Positions 8,221 to 16,589 are shown, counted from the first letter of the stretch. The stretch is 30,249 bases of DNA from UBA11606 sp039188975 (GCA_039188975.1 JBCCYT010000038.1:1-30249); one strand, 5' to 3'. Notes: generated by a model from the letters alone, not told the origin. Numbers and translations are program-made.

Positions 8221-9090
8221 GTGAGTATCGCGCCGCCGGACACCATCCGGCGGATCGTCTACCTCGGCACGCCGGGACTGGCCGTTCCGCCGCTCCGAGC
8301 GCTGCTCGCCGCTGGGTATGAGATCCCGCTCGTCGTTTCGAGGGCTGACGCCCGTCGGGGGAGAGGCAAACAGCTCACCCCCTCACCCGTGAAAGCGGCG
8401 GCCATCGAAGCCGGCCTGCCGGTCACCGACGACCTCTCCGAGGTCGGCCCGCTCGATGCCGATCTTGCTGTCGTGGTCGCCTACGGCCGCATCGTCCCGG
8501 CGTGGCTGCTCGAGCAGCTGTCGTTCGTCAACATCCACTTCTCGCTGCTTCCGAGGTGGCGTGGCGCCGCACCGGTCGAACGCGCCATCCTGGCCGGTGA
8601 CACCACGACCGGCGTGTGTTTGATGGATCTCGCCGAGGAACTCGACACGGGGGCGATCTATCGACGAACGGAAACCCCGATACGCGACGACGAGACGCTC
8701 GATGAACTTCGGGGCCGGTTGGTCGACATCGGTGTCGAGCAGCTGATCGACGCCCTTCGGGATGGACTCGGATCGCCCTTGCCTCAAGTGGGCAACGCCG
8801 TCTACGCCCCGAAGATCACCGCCGCCGAACGCGAGATCGATTGGAGCCAACCCGCCGTCGCCGTTCATCGCCGAGTTCGGGTCGGCGGCGCCTTCACCGT
8901 ATGGAACGGCAAGCGACTCAAGATCCACCATGCCCGGGTCGCCGAGCCCGGCGTTGCCGGTGTCGTCGTGCCGACCGGTGACGGGTTCCTCGAGCTGCTC
9001 GAGGTGCAGGCTGAGGGGAAACCGCGCATGGACGCCGCAGCGTGGGCGAACGGCGCCCGATGGAGTGCAGACCAGGTTTTCGGATCGTGA
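8221..9090 (+). CDS. fmt: Methionyl-tRNA formyltransferase
   Basis: Formylates initiator Met-tRNA using 10-formyl-tetrahydrofolate. The catalytic motif VNIHFSLLPRWRGAAPVERAI places Asn104 and His106, and Asp142 follows in EELDTGAI, matching the Asn/His/Asp triad of the family. The C-terminal tRNA-binding beta-barrel domain (about 205-289) is present but compact: 289 residues against about 315 in E. coli. The start is GTG at 8221, 10 bp after def. The stop TGA overlaps the GTG of rsmB as GTGA, suggesting translational coupling. Confidence 0.96.
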   Translation: MSIAPPDTIRRIVYLGTPGLAVPPLRALLAAGYEIPLVVSRADARRGRGKQLTPSPVKAAAIEAGLPVTDDLSEVGPLDADLAVVVAYGRIVPAWLLEQLSFVNIHFSLLPRWRGAAPVERAILAGDTTTGVCLMDLAEELDTGAIYRRTETPIRDDETLDELRGRLVDIGVEQLIDALRDGLGSPLPQVGNAVYAPKITAAEREIDWSQPAVAVHRRVRVGGAFTVWNGKRLKIHHARVAEPGVAGVVVPTGDGFLELLEVQAEGKPRMDAAAWANGARWSADQVFGS

Positions 9091-10229
9091 GCGAGTCGGC
9101 CACCGACCCCCGCCGCGTCGCGATCGCCGCGATCGTCCGCATCGACGACGACGGTGCGTTTGCGAATGTCGTCCTTCCAAAGATGCTCACCGACAGCTCG
9201 CTCGACGCTCGCGACAAGGGGTTTGCCACCGAGCTCGTCTACGGCTCGACTCGCATGAAGCGACGCCTCGACCATCTCGTCGACCGATTTCTCCTCGAGC
9301 CGCCGCCCCCCTCTGCTCGGGCGGCGCTTCGCATCGGTGCGCATCAGCTTCTCCATCTCGACACTCCCCCGCATGCCGCAGTTTCGGCCACGGTTGCCGC
9401 AGCTCCCAAGCGGTTCAGAGGACTCGTCAACGCGGTGTTGCGCAAGGTCGCCGCGGCGGTGAAGGAGGGCGTGACGTTCCCGTCCGAAGGTGTCGAGCTG
9501 AGTTATCCGGATTGGATTGTCGACCGACTTGTGACCGACCTTGGCGTCGAACCCGGCCGCGCAGCCCTGGAGATGATGAACCAGGCCGCCGCCGTACACG
9601 TGCGCGACGACGGCTATGTCCAGGACCCGAGCTCGCAAGCGGTTGCCGCTGCGGTTCCCGTCAGCGTCGGTGACGTTGTGCTTGACGCCTGCGCTGCGCC
9701 GGGGGGCAAGGCAACGGCACTCGCCCAACGTGGCGCCCGGGTCGTCGCCGCTGATCAGCGAACCAGCAGGACGGGGCTGATCGCATCGAACAAGGTTCGT
9801 CTCGAACTCGATGATCTTCACGTCGTCCAAGCCGATGCGACCGCGCCGCCGTACCCGGCCGAGTCGTTCGATGCGGTGCTTGTCGATGCGCCGTGCAGCG
9901 GGCTTGGTGCGCTGCGCCGTCGACCCGACGCTCGGTGGAGGATTGCCCCAGCCGACGTCGGTGAACTCGCCGATCTGCAGCGGCGGATTCTCCTCGCCTG
10001 CGCACCCTTGGTTCGGTCTGGCGGCTCCCTGGTCTACAGCGTCTGCACCCTGACGACGGTCGAATCGGTCGACGTTGTCGCCGCAACATCGTCTGTCCTC
10101 ACCACGCTTGGATTCCGGGCCGAACCTCCGGAGACGGGCGGCTGGAAGAGGTTTGGTGACGACACGGTCATGTTGCTACCCGGCCCTGACCGCGACGGGA
10201 TGGCCCTTGCTCGTTGGATCCGTGGCTGA
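9087..10229 (+). CDS. rsmB: 16S rRNA (cytosine-C5) methyltransferase RsmB (Sun/Fmu)
   Basis: Methylates C967 (E. coli numbering) of 16S rRNA. With the GTG at 9087, which overlaps the fmt stop by 4 nt, the protein has 380 residues. The N-terminal NusB-like RNA-binding domain spans about 7-130, and the Rossmann domain carries DACAAPGGKAT (200-210). Both catalytic cysteines are visible: Cys270 in VDAPCSG and Cys320 in YSVCTL, the latter being the nucleophile in RsmB. An upstream in-frame ATG at 9042 would lie inside fmt and is not needed. In many actinobacteria rpe follows; here it is absent and ribD comes next. Confidence 0.95.
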   Translation: MSESATDPRRVAIAAIVRIDDDGAFANVVLPKMLTDSSLDARDKGFATELVYGSTRMKRRLDHLVDRFLLEPPPPSARAALRIGAHQLLHLDTPPHAAVSATVAAAPKRFRGLVNAVLRKVAAAVKEGVTFPSEGVELSYPDWIVDRLVTDLGVEPGRAALEMMNQAAAVHVRDDGYVQDPSSQAVAAAVPVSVGDVVLDACAAPGGKATALAQRGARVVAADQRTSRTGLIASNKVRLELDDLHVVQADATAPPYPAESFDAVLVDAPCSGLGALRRRPDARWRIAPADVGELADLQRRILLACAPLVRSGGSLVYSVCTLTTVESVDVVAATSSVLTTLGFRAEPPETGGWKRFGDDTVMLLPGPDRDGMALARWIRG

Positions 10230-10256
10230 GCAGCGCTCGGCGCCAGCCGGGCTCGA

Positions 10257-10262
10257 TAGGGT
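10257..10262 (+). promoter_or_regulatory. Leaderless-type -10 box before the ribD leader ORF
   Basis: TAGGGT ends exactly 7 nt before the ATG at 10270. It gives ribD a promoter separate from the def operon, with the transcript starting at the 27-codon ORF. Confidence 0.5.
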
Positions 10263-10269
10263 GCCGAGC

Positions 10270-10353
10270 ATGGCACCCGACGAACGCCGGGCGGTTCCGA
10301 CGAGCGACGAGCGGCAGATCACCACTCGAGGCAGAAGGCTCCGCACCCGATGA
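10270..10353 (+). CDS. Short 27-codon leader ORF overlapping ribD
   Basis: ATG at 10270 opens a 27-residue, very basic peptide (about nine Arg) whose TGA at 10351-10353 overlaps the ribD ATG (10350) as ATGA. The TANNNT box spaced 7 nt before its ATG is the same arrangement as at certain genes here, so the peptide is probably translated from a leaderless transcript, with ribD translated by reinitiation. ribD itself has only a weak ribosome site (AGAAGG about 13 nt upstream). No similarity to a known peptide is recognised; it may simply couple translation. Confidence 0.45.
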   Translation: MAPDERRAVPTSDERQITTRGRRLRTR

Positions 10354-11354
10354 TCGACGATCGGGCTTTCATGGAGCGGGCGGTCGTCAACGCGGCGCCG
10401 ATCCGGCACTCGACCTCGCCCAATCCATGGGTTGGCGCAGTCGTCGTCGCACGCGACGGCCGGGTCTTCGACGGCGCAACGGAACCACCTGGTGGTCGGC
10501 ACGCCGAGCGGGTTGCGCTCGACGCGGCAGGCGAGGCAGCGATTGGCTCGACCGTGTACACGACCCTCGAGCCGTGCAATCACACCGGTCGCACGGGCCC
10601 GTGTACTCATGCGCTGATCGATGCTGAGGTGGAGCGGGTGGTTGTTGCGGTTGGCGACCCCGACGAGCAGGTAGCCGGCACCGGTATCGCTCACCTCGAG
10701 GCGGCCGGGATCGAAGTGACCGTCGGCGTTGGCGCCGACATTGCCGCCGAGCAGCTTGCCCCGTACCTGCATCACCGACGTACCGGCCGGCCGTGGGTCG
10801 TTGCCAAGCTGGCGGCCAGTCTGGATGGCCGCACCGCAGCGCCGGATGGTACGTCGCAGTGGATCACCGGCCCGGAAGCACGCATGGACGCGCATCGGCT
10901 GCGGGCCGAGAGCGACGCGATCCTGGTCGGGGCAGGCACGGTCCGCGAGGATGATCCTTCGCTCACCGTTCGCGACTGGACGGCGCCTCGCGGAACACCC
11001 CCTGCCACCGATCCGCGGCGGGTCGTGCTCGGCACCGCGGTCGCGAATGCCCGCGTTCAGCCGTGTCTGTCATGGGACGGACCGCTCGACCGGCTGCTGG
11101 AACAGCTCGGCTCGGATGGCGTCGTGCAACTCATGGTCGAGGGCGGCGCTCGGGTCATCGGCGATTTTCATCGCGCCGGTCTGATCGACCGATTCGTGCT
11201 CTACCAGGCACCGGTTCTGTTCGGCGGCGACGACGCGAAAGGGATGTTCACGGGGGCGGGGGCGCCGTCGATCACGGCGGTCGATCGGGGCGAGATTGTC
11301 TCGATCGCCAGGGTCGGCGACGACCTTCGGATCGAGTTCAAACCCGGCCGTTGA
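10350..11354 (+). CDS. ribD: Bifunctional riboflavin biosynthesis deaminase/reductase RibD
   Basis: Performs the second and third steps of riboflavin synthesis: deamination of the pyrimidine ring, then NADPH-dependent reduction of the ribose side chain. The zinc-deaminase half (1-145) shows GGRHAE (His51, Glu53) and TLEPCNHTGRTGPC (Cys76, Cys85). The reductase half starts at about 147 (PWVVAKLAASLDGRTA) and carries SQWITGPEAR, DAILVGAGTVREDDP and VEGGARVIGDF. At 334 residues it is at the short end of the family. No other rib gene or FMN-riboswitch consensus is visible nearby. The start is the ATG that overlaps the stop of the upstream leader ORF. Confidence 0.95.
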   Translation: MIDDRAFMERAVVNAAPIRHSTSPNPWVGAVVVARDGRVFDGATEPPGGRHAERVALDAAGEAAIGSTVYTTLEPCNHTGRTGPCTHALIDAEVERVVVAVGDPDEQVAGTGIAHLEAAGIEVTVGVGADIAAEQLAPYLHHRRTGRPWVVAKLAASLDGRTAAPDGTSQWITGPEARMDAHRLRAESDAILVGAGTVREDDPSLTVRDWTAPRGTPPATDPRRVVLGTAVANARVQPCLSWDGPLDRLLEQLGSDGVVQLMVEGGARVIGDFHRAGLIDRFVLYQAPVLFGGDDAKGMFTGAGAPSITAVDRGEIVSIARVGDDLRIEFKPGR

Positions 11355-11380
11355 GCCGACGCTGCCGGTAGCCGCCGCCA

Positions 11381-12178
11381 ATGGACGCGATCGCTGTCGT
11401 CCTGGTCCTCTGTTCGTCCTTTGTCCATGCGCTCTGGAATGCGCGCACCCATCGCGACGCCGATCGACGGGCAACCCTGGCGGTGTCCTATGTCGTTGGT
11501 GCGAGCGTCCTCAGCCCGTGGTTGATCATGGATCCACCGGTCGAGGTGCTCGGTCTCGTGCTGATCAGCGCCTGCCTGCACGCGGCGTACATCACCGCCC
11601 TGTCAGCGGCGTTCGATCGTGGCGCACTGGCGGTGACGTATCCGATCGCTCGTGGTTCAGCACCACTGGTCGTCGCTGCTCTCGGGGTGTGGGTCCTTGG
11701 CCAGTCGTCGAGTGTCGTGACGGTCATGGGGGCGGTACTTGTTGGTGTGGGGCTGCTGCTGATCGGCAATGTCGGCTTCGGCGCGGGTGAACGAGCATCG
11801 GTCTGGGTGGCGCTGATCACGGGGGCGGTGATCGGTGGTTACACGCTGATCGACGCGCGCGCCGTTGAGGATGTCAACGGCTGGGCGTTCTTCTCGGCGT
11901 CGTCGTATCTCGGTGTGCTGATCGCGGTCGGCGCGAATCGGATGTCGTTGAGTCGCCTGCGGGCGTCGGCCCGGTCAGGCGCACTCGTCGGGGTCGCATC
12001 CTCCACCTCCTACGCGCTGGTCTTGGTGGCGTACACCCGGGCTGATGCAGCGAACGTGGCGACGTTGCGTTCGACGTCGATCCTCTTCGGCTTGGCCCTC
12101 GTGCCGCGGACGCTCACCCGGCCCCTCATCGCGGGGGCCGTCTTGGCGGTTGTCGGAGTCACCATGGTCACGCTGTGA
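11381..12178 (+). CDS. EamA/DMT-superfamily membrane transporter
   Basis: A 265-residue inner-membrane protein with around nine or ten hydrophobic segments in two related halves, as expected for drug/metabolite transporters. The N-terminal FVHALWNARTHR and the YPIARGSAPLVVA segment at the end of the first half are typical EamA features. It may export an amino acid or other small metabolite, but the substrate cannot be assigned. It lies 26 bp after ribD on the same strand. A near-match to a -10 box (TAGCCG) sits 6 nt before its ATG. The ribD neighbourhood may hint at flavin-related transport, but that is speculation. Confidence 0.82.
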   Translation: MDAIAVVLVLCSSFVHALWNARTHRDADRRATLAVSYVVGASVLSPWLIMDPPVEVLGLVLISACLHAAYITALSAAFDRGALAVTYPIARGSAPLVVAALGVWVLGQSSSVVTVMGAVLVGVGLLLIGNVGFGAGERASVWVALITGAVIGGYTLIDARAVEDVNGWAFFSASSYLGVLIAVGANRMSLSRLRASARSGALVGVASSTSYALVLVAYTRADAANVATLRSTSILFGLALVPRTLTRPLIAGAVLAVVGVTMVTL

Positions 12179-12187
12179 TGCTGCTTC

Positions 12188-12979
12188 ATGAAAATCTCAG
12201 GGTCACCGTGCTTGGCTCTCGCCATGGTGTCGTTCCGTGAGCCGCTCCTGCGCCTGCTTGCCGTCATAGCTGTCGTTGCGGTCGTTGTCACCGCATGCGG
12301 GGGCGGCGCCGATGGCGGAGATGGCGCGTTGGGCTCCTCCACGAACGGGCCACTCAGCGCCGAGTCTTCAACCAGCACCTCTTCAACCAGCACCGGCTTT
12401 TCGGTCGTCGTGCTTGGCGACTCGATCATGGCGTGGAACGTTGACACCGGCCAGTCGATCCCTGACGTGATCGGCGAGGAGCTGGGTGTTGTGGTGACCA
12501 ACGCCGCCGTTGGCGGCGCACACGCGGAGGACGTGATCGACCAATACAACGAGCGAGGTGGCGAGGCCGAGTGGGTGGTCTTCGACGGTGGTGGCAATGA
12601 CCTCAACGATCGCTGTGGCTGCGGGGCGTGTTCGGCGATTGCGGATTCGATCCTCAGTGCCGACGGCACGTCAGGAGTTCTTGCCGAGTTCGCGGAGGAG
12701 CTCGTCGTCGACGGGAGACAGGTTGCCGTCGTGGGCTACTACGAGGTGCCGCCCGGCGCCGCGTTTGGTTTCGCAGCGTGTGGAGCGGCGCTGGAGTCTC
12801 ACAATGACCGTCTCCGCGCCTTGGCGCAGCGCTTCGACTCTGTGATCTTCATCGATCCCAGCGTGGTGGTGACCGCAGACGATCTCGACGCGTTCGACGA
12901 GGATCGAGTGCATCCGTCGCCGCTGGGTTCGCAGATCGTGGGCGAGCAGATCGCCGCTGCGATCGCTGCAGCCCGCTGA
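12188..12979 (+). CDS. SGNH/GDSL-type hydrolase, predicted lipoprotein
   Basis: A 263-residue exported esterase-like protein. A hydrophobic N-terminus (about 20-36) ends in the lipobox VVTAC, so Cys37 should be lipidated; a Ser/Thr-rich linker (about 50-69) follows. The SGNH blocks are visible: GDSIM with Ser79, a Gly in AVGGAH, GGGND (134-138) and DRVHPS near the C-terminus supplying Asp and His. A local Cys cluster, RCGCGACS (about 142-149), directly after GGND is unusual and may form disulfides. Starts at 12188 or 12224 are both possible; the second gives a more standard signal peptide. The substrate is unknown (acyl or acetyl ester likely). It follows the EamA gene by 9 bp. Confidence 0.8.
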   Translation: MKISGSPCLALAMVSFREPLLRLLAVIAVVAVVVTACGGGADGGDGALGSSTNGPLSAESSTSTSSTSTGFSVVVLGDSIMAWNVDTGQSIPDVIGEELGVVVTNAAVGGAHAEDVIDQYNERGGEAEWVVFDGGGNDLNDRCGCGACSAIADSILSADGTSGVLAEFAEELVVDGRQVAVVGYYEVPPGAAFGFAACGAALESHNDRLRALAQRFDSVIFIDPSVVVTADDLDAFDEDRVHPSPLGSQIVGEQIAAAIAAAR

Positions 12980-12981
12980 CC

Positions 12982-13182
12982 TCAGCCGCCGTTGTCGGTG
13001 ATCCAGTAGCTGTCCGGTTCGGCGGGGGGCTGGTCGTCACCGAGCGTCAACCCCAGGCCGATGATCGTCGCGGTGAGGATCAAGATGGCGAGAGCTGCGG
13101 TCGCGATCTGTGTCGATGAGGTCGCCGCCCCTCGCTCGGAATCTGGACGTTGGGGCGGTGCTGAAGGGCGTCGCATGGTCAT
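12982..13182 (-). CDS. Small single-pass membrane protein, unknown
   Basis: A 66-residue protein with a polar Pro/Arg-rich N-terminus, one clear membrane span (about 27-47, IATAALAILILTATIIGLGL) and an acidic, Pro-rich tail. Two ATGs two codons apart (13182 and 13176) are possible starts; no good ribosome site is visible. It is downstream of the NADH dehydrogenase on the same strand (69-bp gap) and could be cotranscribed with it. No family is recognised. It is included because the interval has no other coding candidate and the membrane segment looks genuine. Confidence 0.45.
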   Translation of the reverse strand: MTMRRPSAPPQRPDSERGAATSSTQIATAALAILILTATIIGLGLTLGDDQPPAEPDSYWITDNGG

Positions 13183-13251
13183 GATGAGGGCAACGGGTCA
13201 GGCGGATGGGACGTTCCCGAGTGTGACAGAAAGTGACCCCAGTCGCCACTC

Positions 13252-14526
13252 TCAGGGGTCGGCGATCGGGCTATCGGGCTCGATGATGAGACGGCTGCCC
13301 CGGTCGTAGGTGAGGTAGTTCCACGCCCAATTGACGAGTACGTTCGCCCGGTTGCGAAAGCCGATGAGCATGACGAGGTGCAGGGCAAGCCATGCCACCC
13401 AACCAACGAAGCCGGCGAGGCGAAAACCGGATGGCAGCTCGACCACGGCTGCGTTGCGGCCGATGGTGGCCATCGACCCTTTGTCTCGATACCGAAACGG
13501 CGTGACCAGATCGCGCTCCGATGGCGGCGCTTCGAGAAACGCTGCCACATGACGCCCTCCCTGGATGGCTGCGGCCGCGACCTGGGGGACCGGCGAGCCG
13601 TCGCCAAGGCTGGTTGCGGCGAGATCACCGATCACGAACACGTTCGGGTGGTCGCGAAGCCGAAGGTGGTGGTCGACAGTGACTCGTCCGCCGCGAGTCG
13701 TTTCGAAACCGAGCTGCTCGACCAGCGGATGGGCACGCACTCCCGCGGCCCAAACCAGGGTTTCGGTGCCGATGTCGGTGCCGTCGTCGAGAACAACCCT
13801 CGATGCCGTCACGTGGTCGACGTTGGCTCCGATCCGGACGTCCACCCCCATCTTCTCGAGTTGACGTCGGGCCTTGCTGCCGAGACGAGGGTTGAAGGCG
13901 CCAAGGACCTCGGCCTGCCCCTCAACGAGAACGACCCGAGCCCGATCGAGGTCGAGCTCGGGGAAGTCGCGGCGCAACACCCGGTCGAGAAGTTCGGCGA
14001 ATCCGCCGGCCATCTCGACCCCGGTCGGGCCGCCGCCGGCGACGACGATGGTCATCGCCGCGGCCTGGGCGTCGGGGTCGTCGGTGCGGGTGGCGGCCTC
14101 GAAGCGCCGCAGAACGTGGGTGCGAATTCGTCGTGCCTCGTCGGCGTTCTTGAGGCCAAAGGCATGCTCGGCCACACCTGGTACGCCGTAGTCGGCGGTG
14201 ATCGCCCCGAGCGCCAAAATCAGGTGGTCGTAGGCGATCGACTCGCCGTCGGCGAGATGGACGCATTGGTTGGCGAGGTCGATGCCCACCATGCGGCCTT
14301 GGAGAGCCCTGGCATTGGCTTGGCGGTGGAAGATGCCCCGTGTGGCGTAGCAGATGTCGTCGACTCCGAGGCCCGCGGTAGCGACCTGGTACAGCAGGGG
14401 CTGGAACGTGTGGTGGTTGCGTTGGTCGACGACGGTGACGTCGACAGGGGTTTCAGCCAGCGCCTTTGCTGCCGCAAGCCCGCCGAAGCCCGCCCCGATG
14501 ATCACCACGTGCGGGCGATCGGTCAT
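13252..14526 (-). CDS. ndh: Type II NADH dehydrogenase (NDH-2), non-proton-pumping
   Basis: A flavoprotein that passes electrons from NADH to membrane quinone without pumping protons. GAGFGG (residues 11-16) binds FAD, AGGGPTGVE (163-171) binds NADH, and GDLAA (300-304) with PQVAAAAIQGG (314-324) is the FAD/quinone-site signature. A C-terminal hydrophobic stretch (373-390, FVGWVAWLALHLVMLIGF) and the following NWAWNYLTYDRG should anchor the enzyme to the inner face of the membrane. At 424 residues it is of standard length. The start is ATG 14526 with AAGGAGG 6 nt upstream. A candidate -10, TAGCTT, lies at 14564-14569. Confidence 0.93.
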   Translation of the reverse strand: MTDRPHVVIIGAGFGGLAAAKALAETPVDVTVVDQRNHHTFQPLLYQVATAGLGVDDICYATRGIFHRQANARALQGRMVGIDLANQCVHLADGESIAYDHLILALGAITADYGVPGVAEHAFGLKNADEARRIRTHVLRRFEAATRTDDPDAQAAAMTIVVAGGGPTGVEMAGGFAELLDRVLRRDFPELDLDRARVVLVEGQAEVLGAFNPRLGSKARRQLEKMGVDVRIGANVDHVTASRVVLDDGTDIGTETLVWAAGVRAHPLVEQLGFETTRGGRVTVDHHLRLRDHPNVFVIGDLAATSLGDGSPVPQVAAAAIQGGRHVAAFLEAPPSERDLVTPFRYRDKGSMATIGRNAAVVELPSGFRLAGFVGWVAWLALHLVMLIGFRNRANVLVNWAWNYLTYDRGSRLIIEPDSPIADP

Positions 14527-14563
14527 GAGACGCCTCCTTGCGGCCGCTCGTGATCAGATTCAC

Positions 14564-14569
14564 AAGCTA
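14564..14569 (-). promoter_or_regulatory. Candidate -10 box for ndh
   Basis: Minus-strand TAGCTT would start transcription near 14557, leaving a leader of about 30 nt with the AAGGAGG ribosome site. Unlike several neighbours this gene would have a normal leadered transcript. Confidence 0.4.
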
Positions 14570-14612
14570 GATGATGCGGCACGACGAATCCACCGGTTTG
14601 GCGTCATGGCGC

Positions 14613-15134
14613 TCAGCTGTCGGGGTACCAGCCGTCCGCATCCCGAGTTTCACGGTCGGGCAGATCGACGCTGCGAGCAGCCTTGGCTCCGTGCCGGTTG
14701 AAGATCGGGAAGCCGAGATGGTCTTCGTTCTGCCCCCACGGCAGGACGTCCTCGCGGTTGGCAAAGAACACCTGCAAGACGCTTGATGGGCCGTTGAGAC
14801 CCGCCCGAGTACGGAGGCGATCGGCGACAGCTACGAGGTCATCGGGCCGATCGGTCGCCGCCACGATTCCCATCGGGTTCGCGGCGAGGCGATTGACGGT
14901 CGTACCGGACTCGAACCGGAATCCGGATCGCACGACGGCGGACCCAAGATCCCAGAGCAGGTCATGCGCCAGTTGTCGTGGCGCGCCGACGATCACAAAC
15001 TCCGGGTGGCCGAGATGAAACAGCCCAGCGGTGTAGGCGTACTCGGGCCCAGGGTCGCCCACGACGGCGATGTTGGTGAAGCCCCACCGCTCGATTCGGG
15101 TCTCCCAATCGGCGAGCAGCGCCTCGTGGTCCAC
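14613..15134 (-). CDS. DUF4262-domain protein
   Basis: A 173-residue soluble protein of the DUF4262 family. The N-terminal WGFTNIAVVGDPGPEYAYTAGLFHLGHPEFVIVG block and the later GPSSVLQVFFANREDVLPWGQNEDH block are characteristic; the biochemical function of the family is unknown. The start is GTG at 15134, whose first base is also the first base of the plus-strand CTA that encodes the upstream TAG stop (TAGTG), so it is cotranscribed and probably coupled with the DUF1844 gene. No membrane segment is seen. Confidence 0.75.
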   Translation of the reverse strand: MDHEALLADWETRIERWGFTNIAVVGDPGPEYAYTAGLFHLGHPEFVIVGAPRQLAHDLLWDLGSAVVRSGFRFESGTTVNRLAANPMGIVAATDRPDDLVAVADRLRTRAGLNGPSSVLQVFFANREDVLPWGQNEDHLGFPIFNRHGAKAARSVDLPDRETRDADGWYPDS

Positions 15135-15595
15135 TACCCCTCAGCGCCGTCTTGGTTCTTCAGCTGAACGTAGGTCATCCGGAGCTGTTGCAGACCCTCC
15201 TGGAGGGTTGCCTCGGCCTCGCCGAGCCGGTCGCCGAGTGTGTCAACGATCGCTGCCATCGCATCGATCGCCACCGTTGCCTCACTGAAGTTCGGCTGCT
15301 GCTGTGAGAGATGCAACGCCGCGAGCTCAAACAAGCCCATCGCGTGGTTGGCGACCACGTTTGCCGCTGGCGCGGAGACGACTTGCTCGCGAACGGCGGC
15401 CATTTCTTTGATCGCTTCCTCGGCCTGGGCGAGCTGCTCAGGCGAAAGGTCGTCGAGGGTGATTCCGTCGGGAAGGGACGCTGCGATGGCATCCTCCATC
15501 TCGGGATCGAGGCCGGTTGGTGCGCCGACCGCAGGTTCGGGGCCGCGATCGCGGGGAACCTCGTGTTCGCCGCCAGGTGTCCACAGGGAGCTCAT
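15134..15595 (-). CDS. DUF1844-family protein
   Basis: A 153-residue mostly helical protein. The C-terminal half (about 78-150) reads NVVANHAMGLFELAALHLSQ, then SEATVAIDAMAAIVDTLGDRLGEAEATLQEGLQQL, the DUF1844 pattern often found divergent from infC in actinobacteria. The N-terminal half is acidic and probably disordered. The function is unknown, but conserved linkage with translation genes suggests a growth or ribosome-related role. The ATG at 15595 has TAGGGT 6 nt upstream, hence a leaderless-type start. The stop overlaps the GTG of the DUF4262 gene. Confidence 0.8.
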   Translation of the reverse strand: MSSLWTPGGEHEVPRDRGPEPAVGAPTGLDPEMEDAIAASLPDGITLDDLSPEQLAQAEEAIKEMAAVREQVVSAPAANVVANHAMGLFELAALHLSQQQPNFSEATVAIDAMAAIVDTLGDRLGEAEATLQEGLQQLRMTYVQLKNQDGAEG

Positions 15596-15600
15596 GCTGC

Positions 15601-15607
15601 TACCCTA
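15601..15607. promoter_or_regulatory. Symmetric bidirectional -10 element between DUF1844 and infC
   Basis: TACCCTA reads as TACCCT on plus (15601-15606) and TAGGGT on minus (15602-15607), so one 7-bp element can serve as -10 in both directions. The minus box ends 6 nt before the DUF1844 ATG. The plus box would start the infC leader near 15613. Confidence 0.5.
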
Positions 15608-15879
15608 ACCGCCGTACAAGTGAGGGAAGTGGGGCCCGGTTCGCCGGATCCCCACCTGGCCATCGATTCAGATGCGCCAGGTCGGCCGATACGGCAACAC
15701 CGAGCCTTCTGGCTCACGGTTTTCGCGGACGTCGACTTCTCGACGTCCGCGTCGTTCGTTTTCCGACTCCGGTCGGAGATCCCTGCTTTCGTCGGGGGTT
15801 CTGGCGAAAGCCAGCGACAACAACGTACTTTCCAGCAATCCACCAACGGAGGTTCCGTGCTCACGAGGAGTTCAGGGCG
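15608..15879 (+). promoter_or_regulatory. Long structured 5' leader of the infC-rpmI-rplT operon
   Basis: About 270 nt without a credible gene. It holds successive potential hairpins: 15699-15720 (8 bp with a 2-nt bulge, then TTTT), 15724-15751 (12-bp perfect stem, loop CTTC, then a T-rich stretch) and 15801-15814 (CTGGC-GAAA-GCCAG, GNRA loop), which competes with pairing of 15785-15791 to 15805-15811. Leader-based autoregulation by ribosomal protein L20 or IF3 is known for this operon in other bacteria; that this leader works similarly is inference. Confidence 0.55.
15724..15764 (+). terminator. Attenuator-like terminator hairpin in the infC leader
   Basis: A 12-bp perfect stem (15724-15735 with 15740-15751) with a 4-nt loop is followed by TCGTTCGTTTTCC. 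The imperfect T-tract suggests a conditional terminator rather than an absolute one. It lies about 130 nt before the infC start. Confidence 0.5.
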
Positions 15880-16494
<615 letters not shown>

Positions 16495-16505
16495 TCTGAT
16501 CAGCA

Positions 16506-16536
16506 TCGCTGGTCAGCACGACAGGCTGACCAGCGA
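16506..16536 (+). other. Strong 12-bp hairpin between infC and rpmI
   Basis: A perfect 12-bp stem (16506-16517 with 16525-16536) with the 7-nt loop ACGACAG begins 12 nt after the infC stop. No T-tract follows. It could be an RNA-processing site or a protein-binding element (L20 controls rpmI-rplT through mRNA structure in other bacteria), or protect the infC 3' end. Confidence 0.6.
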
Positions 16537-16589
16537 AGCTGGTTGGCGGAAGTTCTGGCCGGCAGGTCAGCGACAACCGGGAGAATCCC

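Noticed and set aside
10230..10349. FMN riboswitch before ribD
   Set aside because: No recognisable RFN conserved boxes in the 120-nt gap; a leaderless-type promoter and short ORF occupy it.
13378..14553. 391-codon plus-strand frame opposite ndh
   Set aside because: Antisense to a secure NDH-2 gene with all motifs; no ribosome site or recognisable domain.
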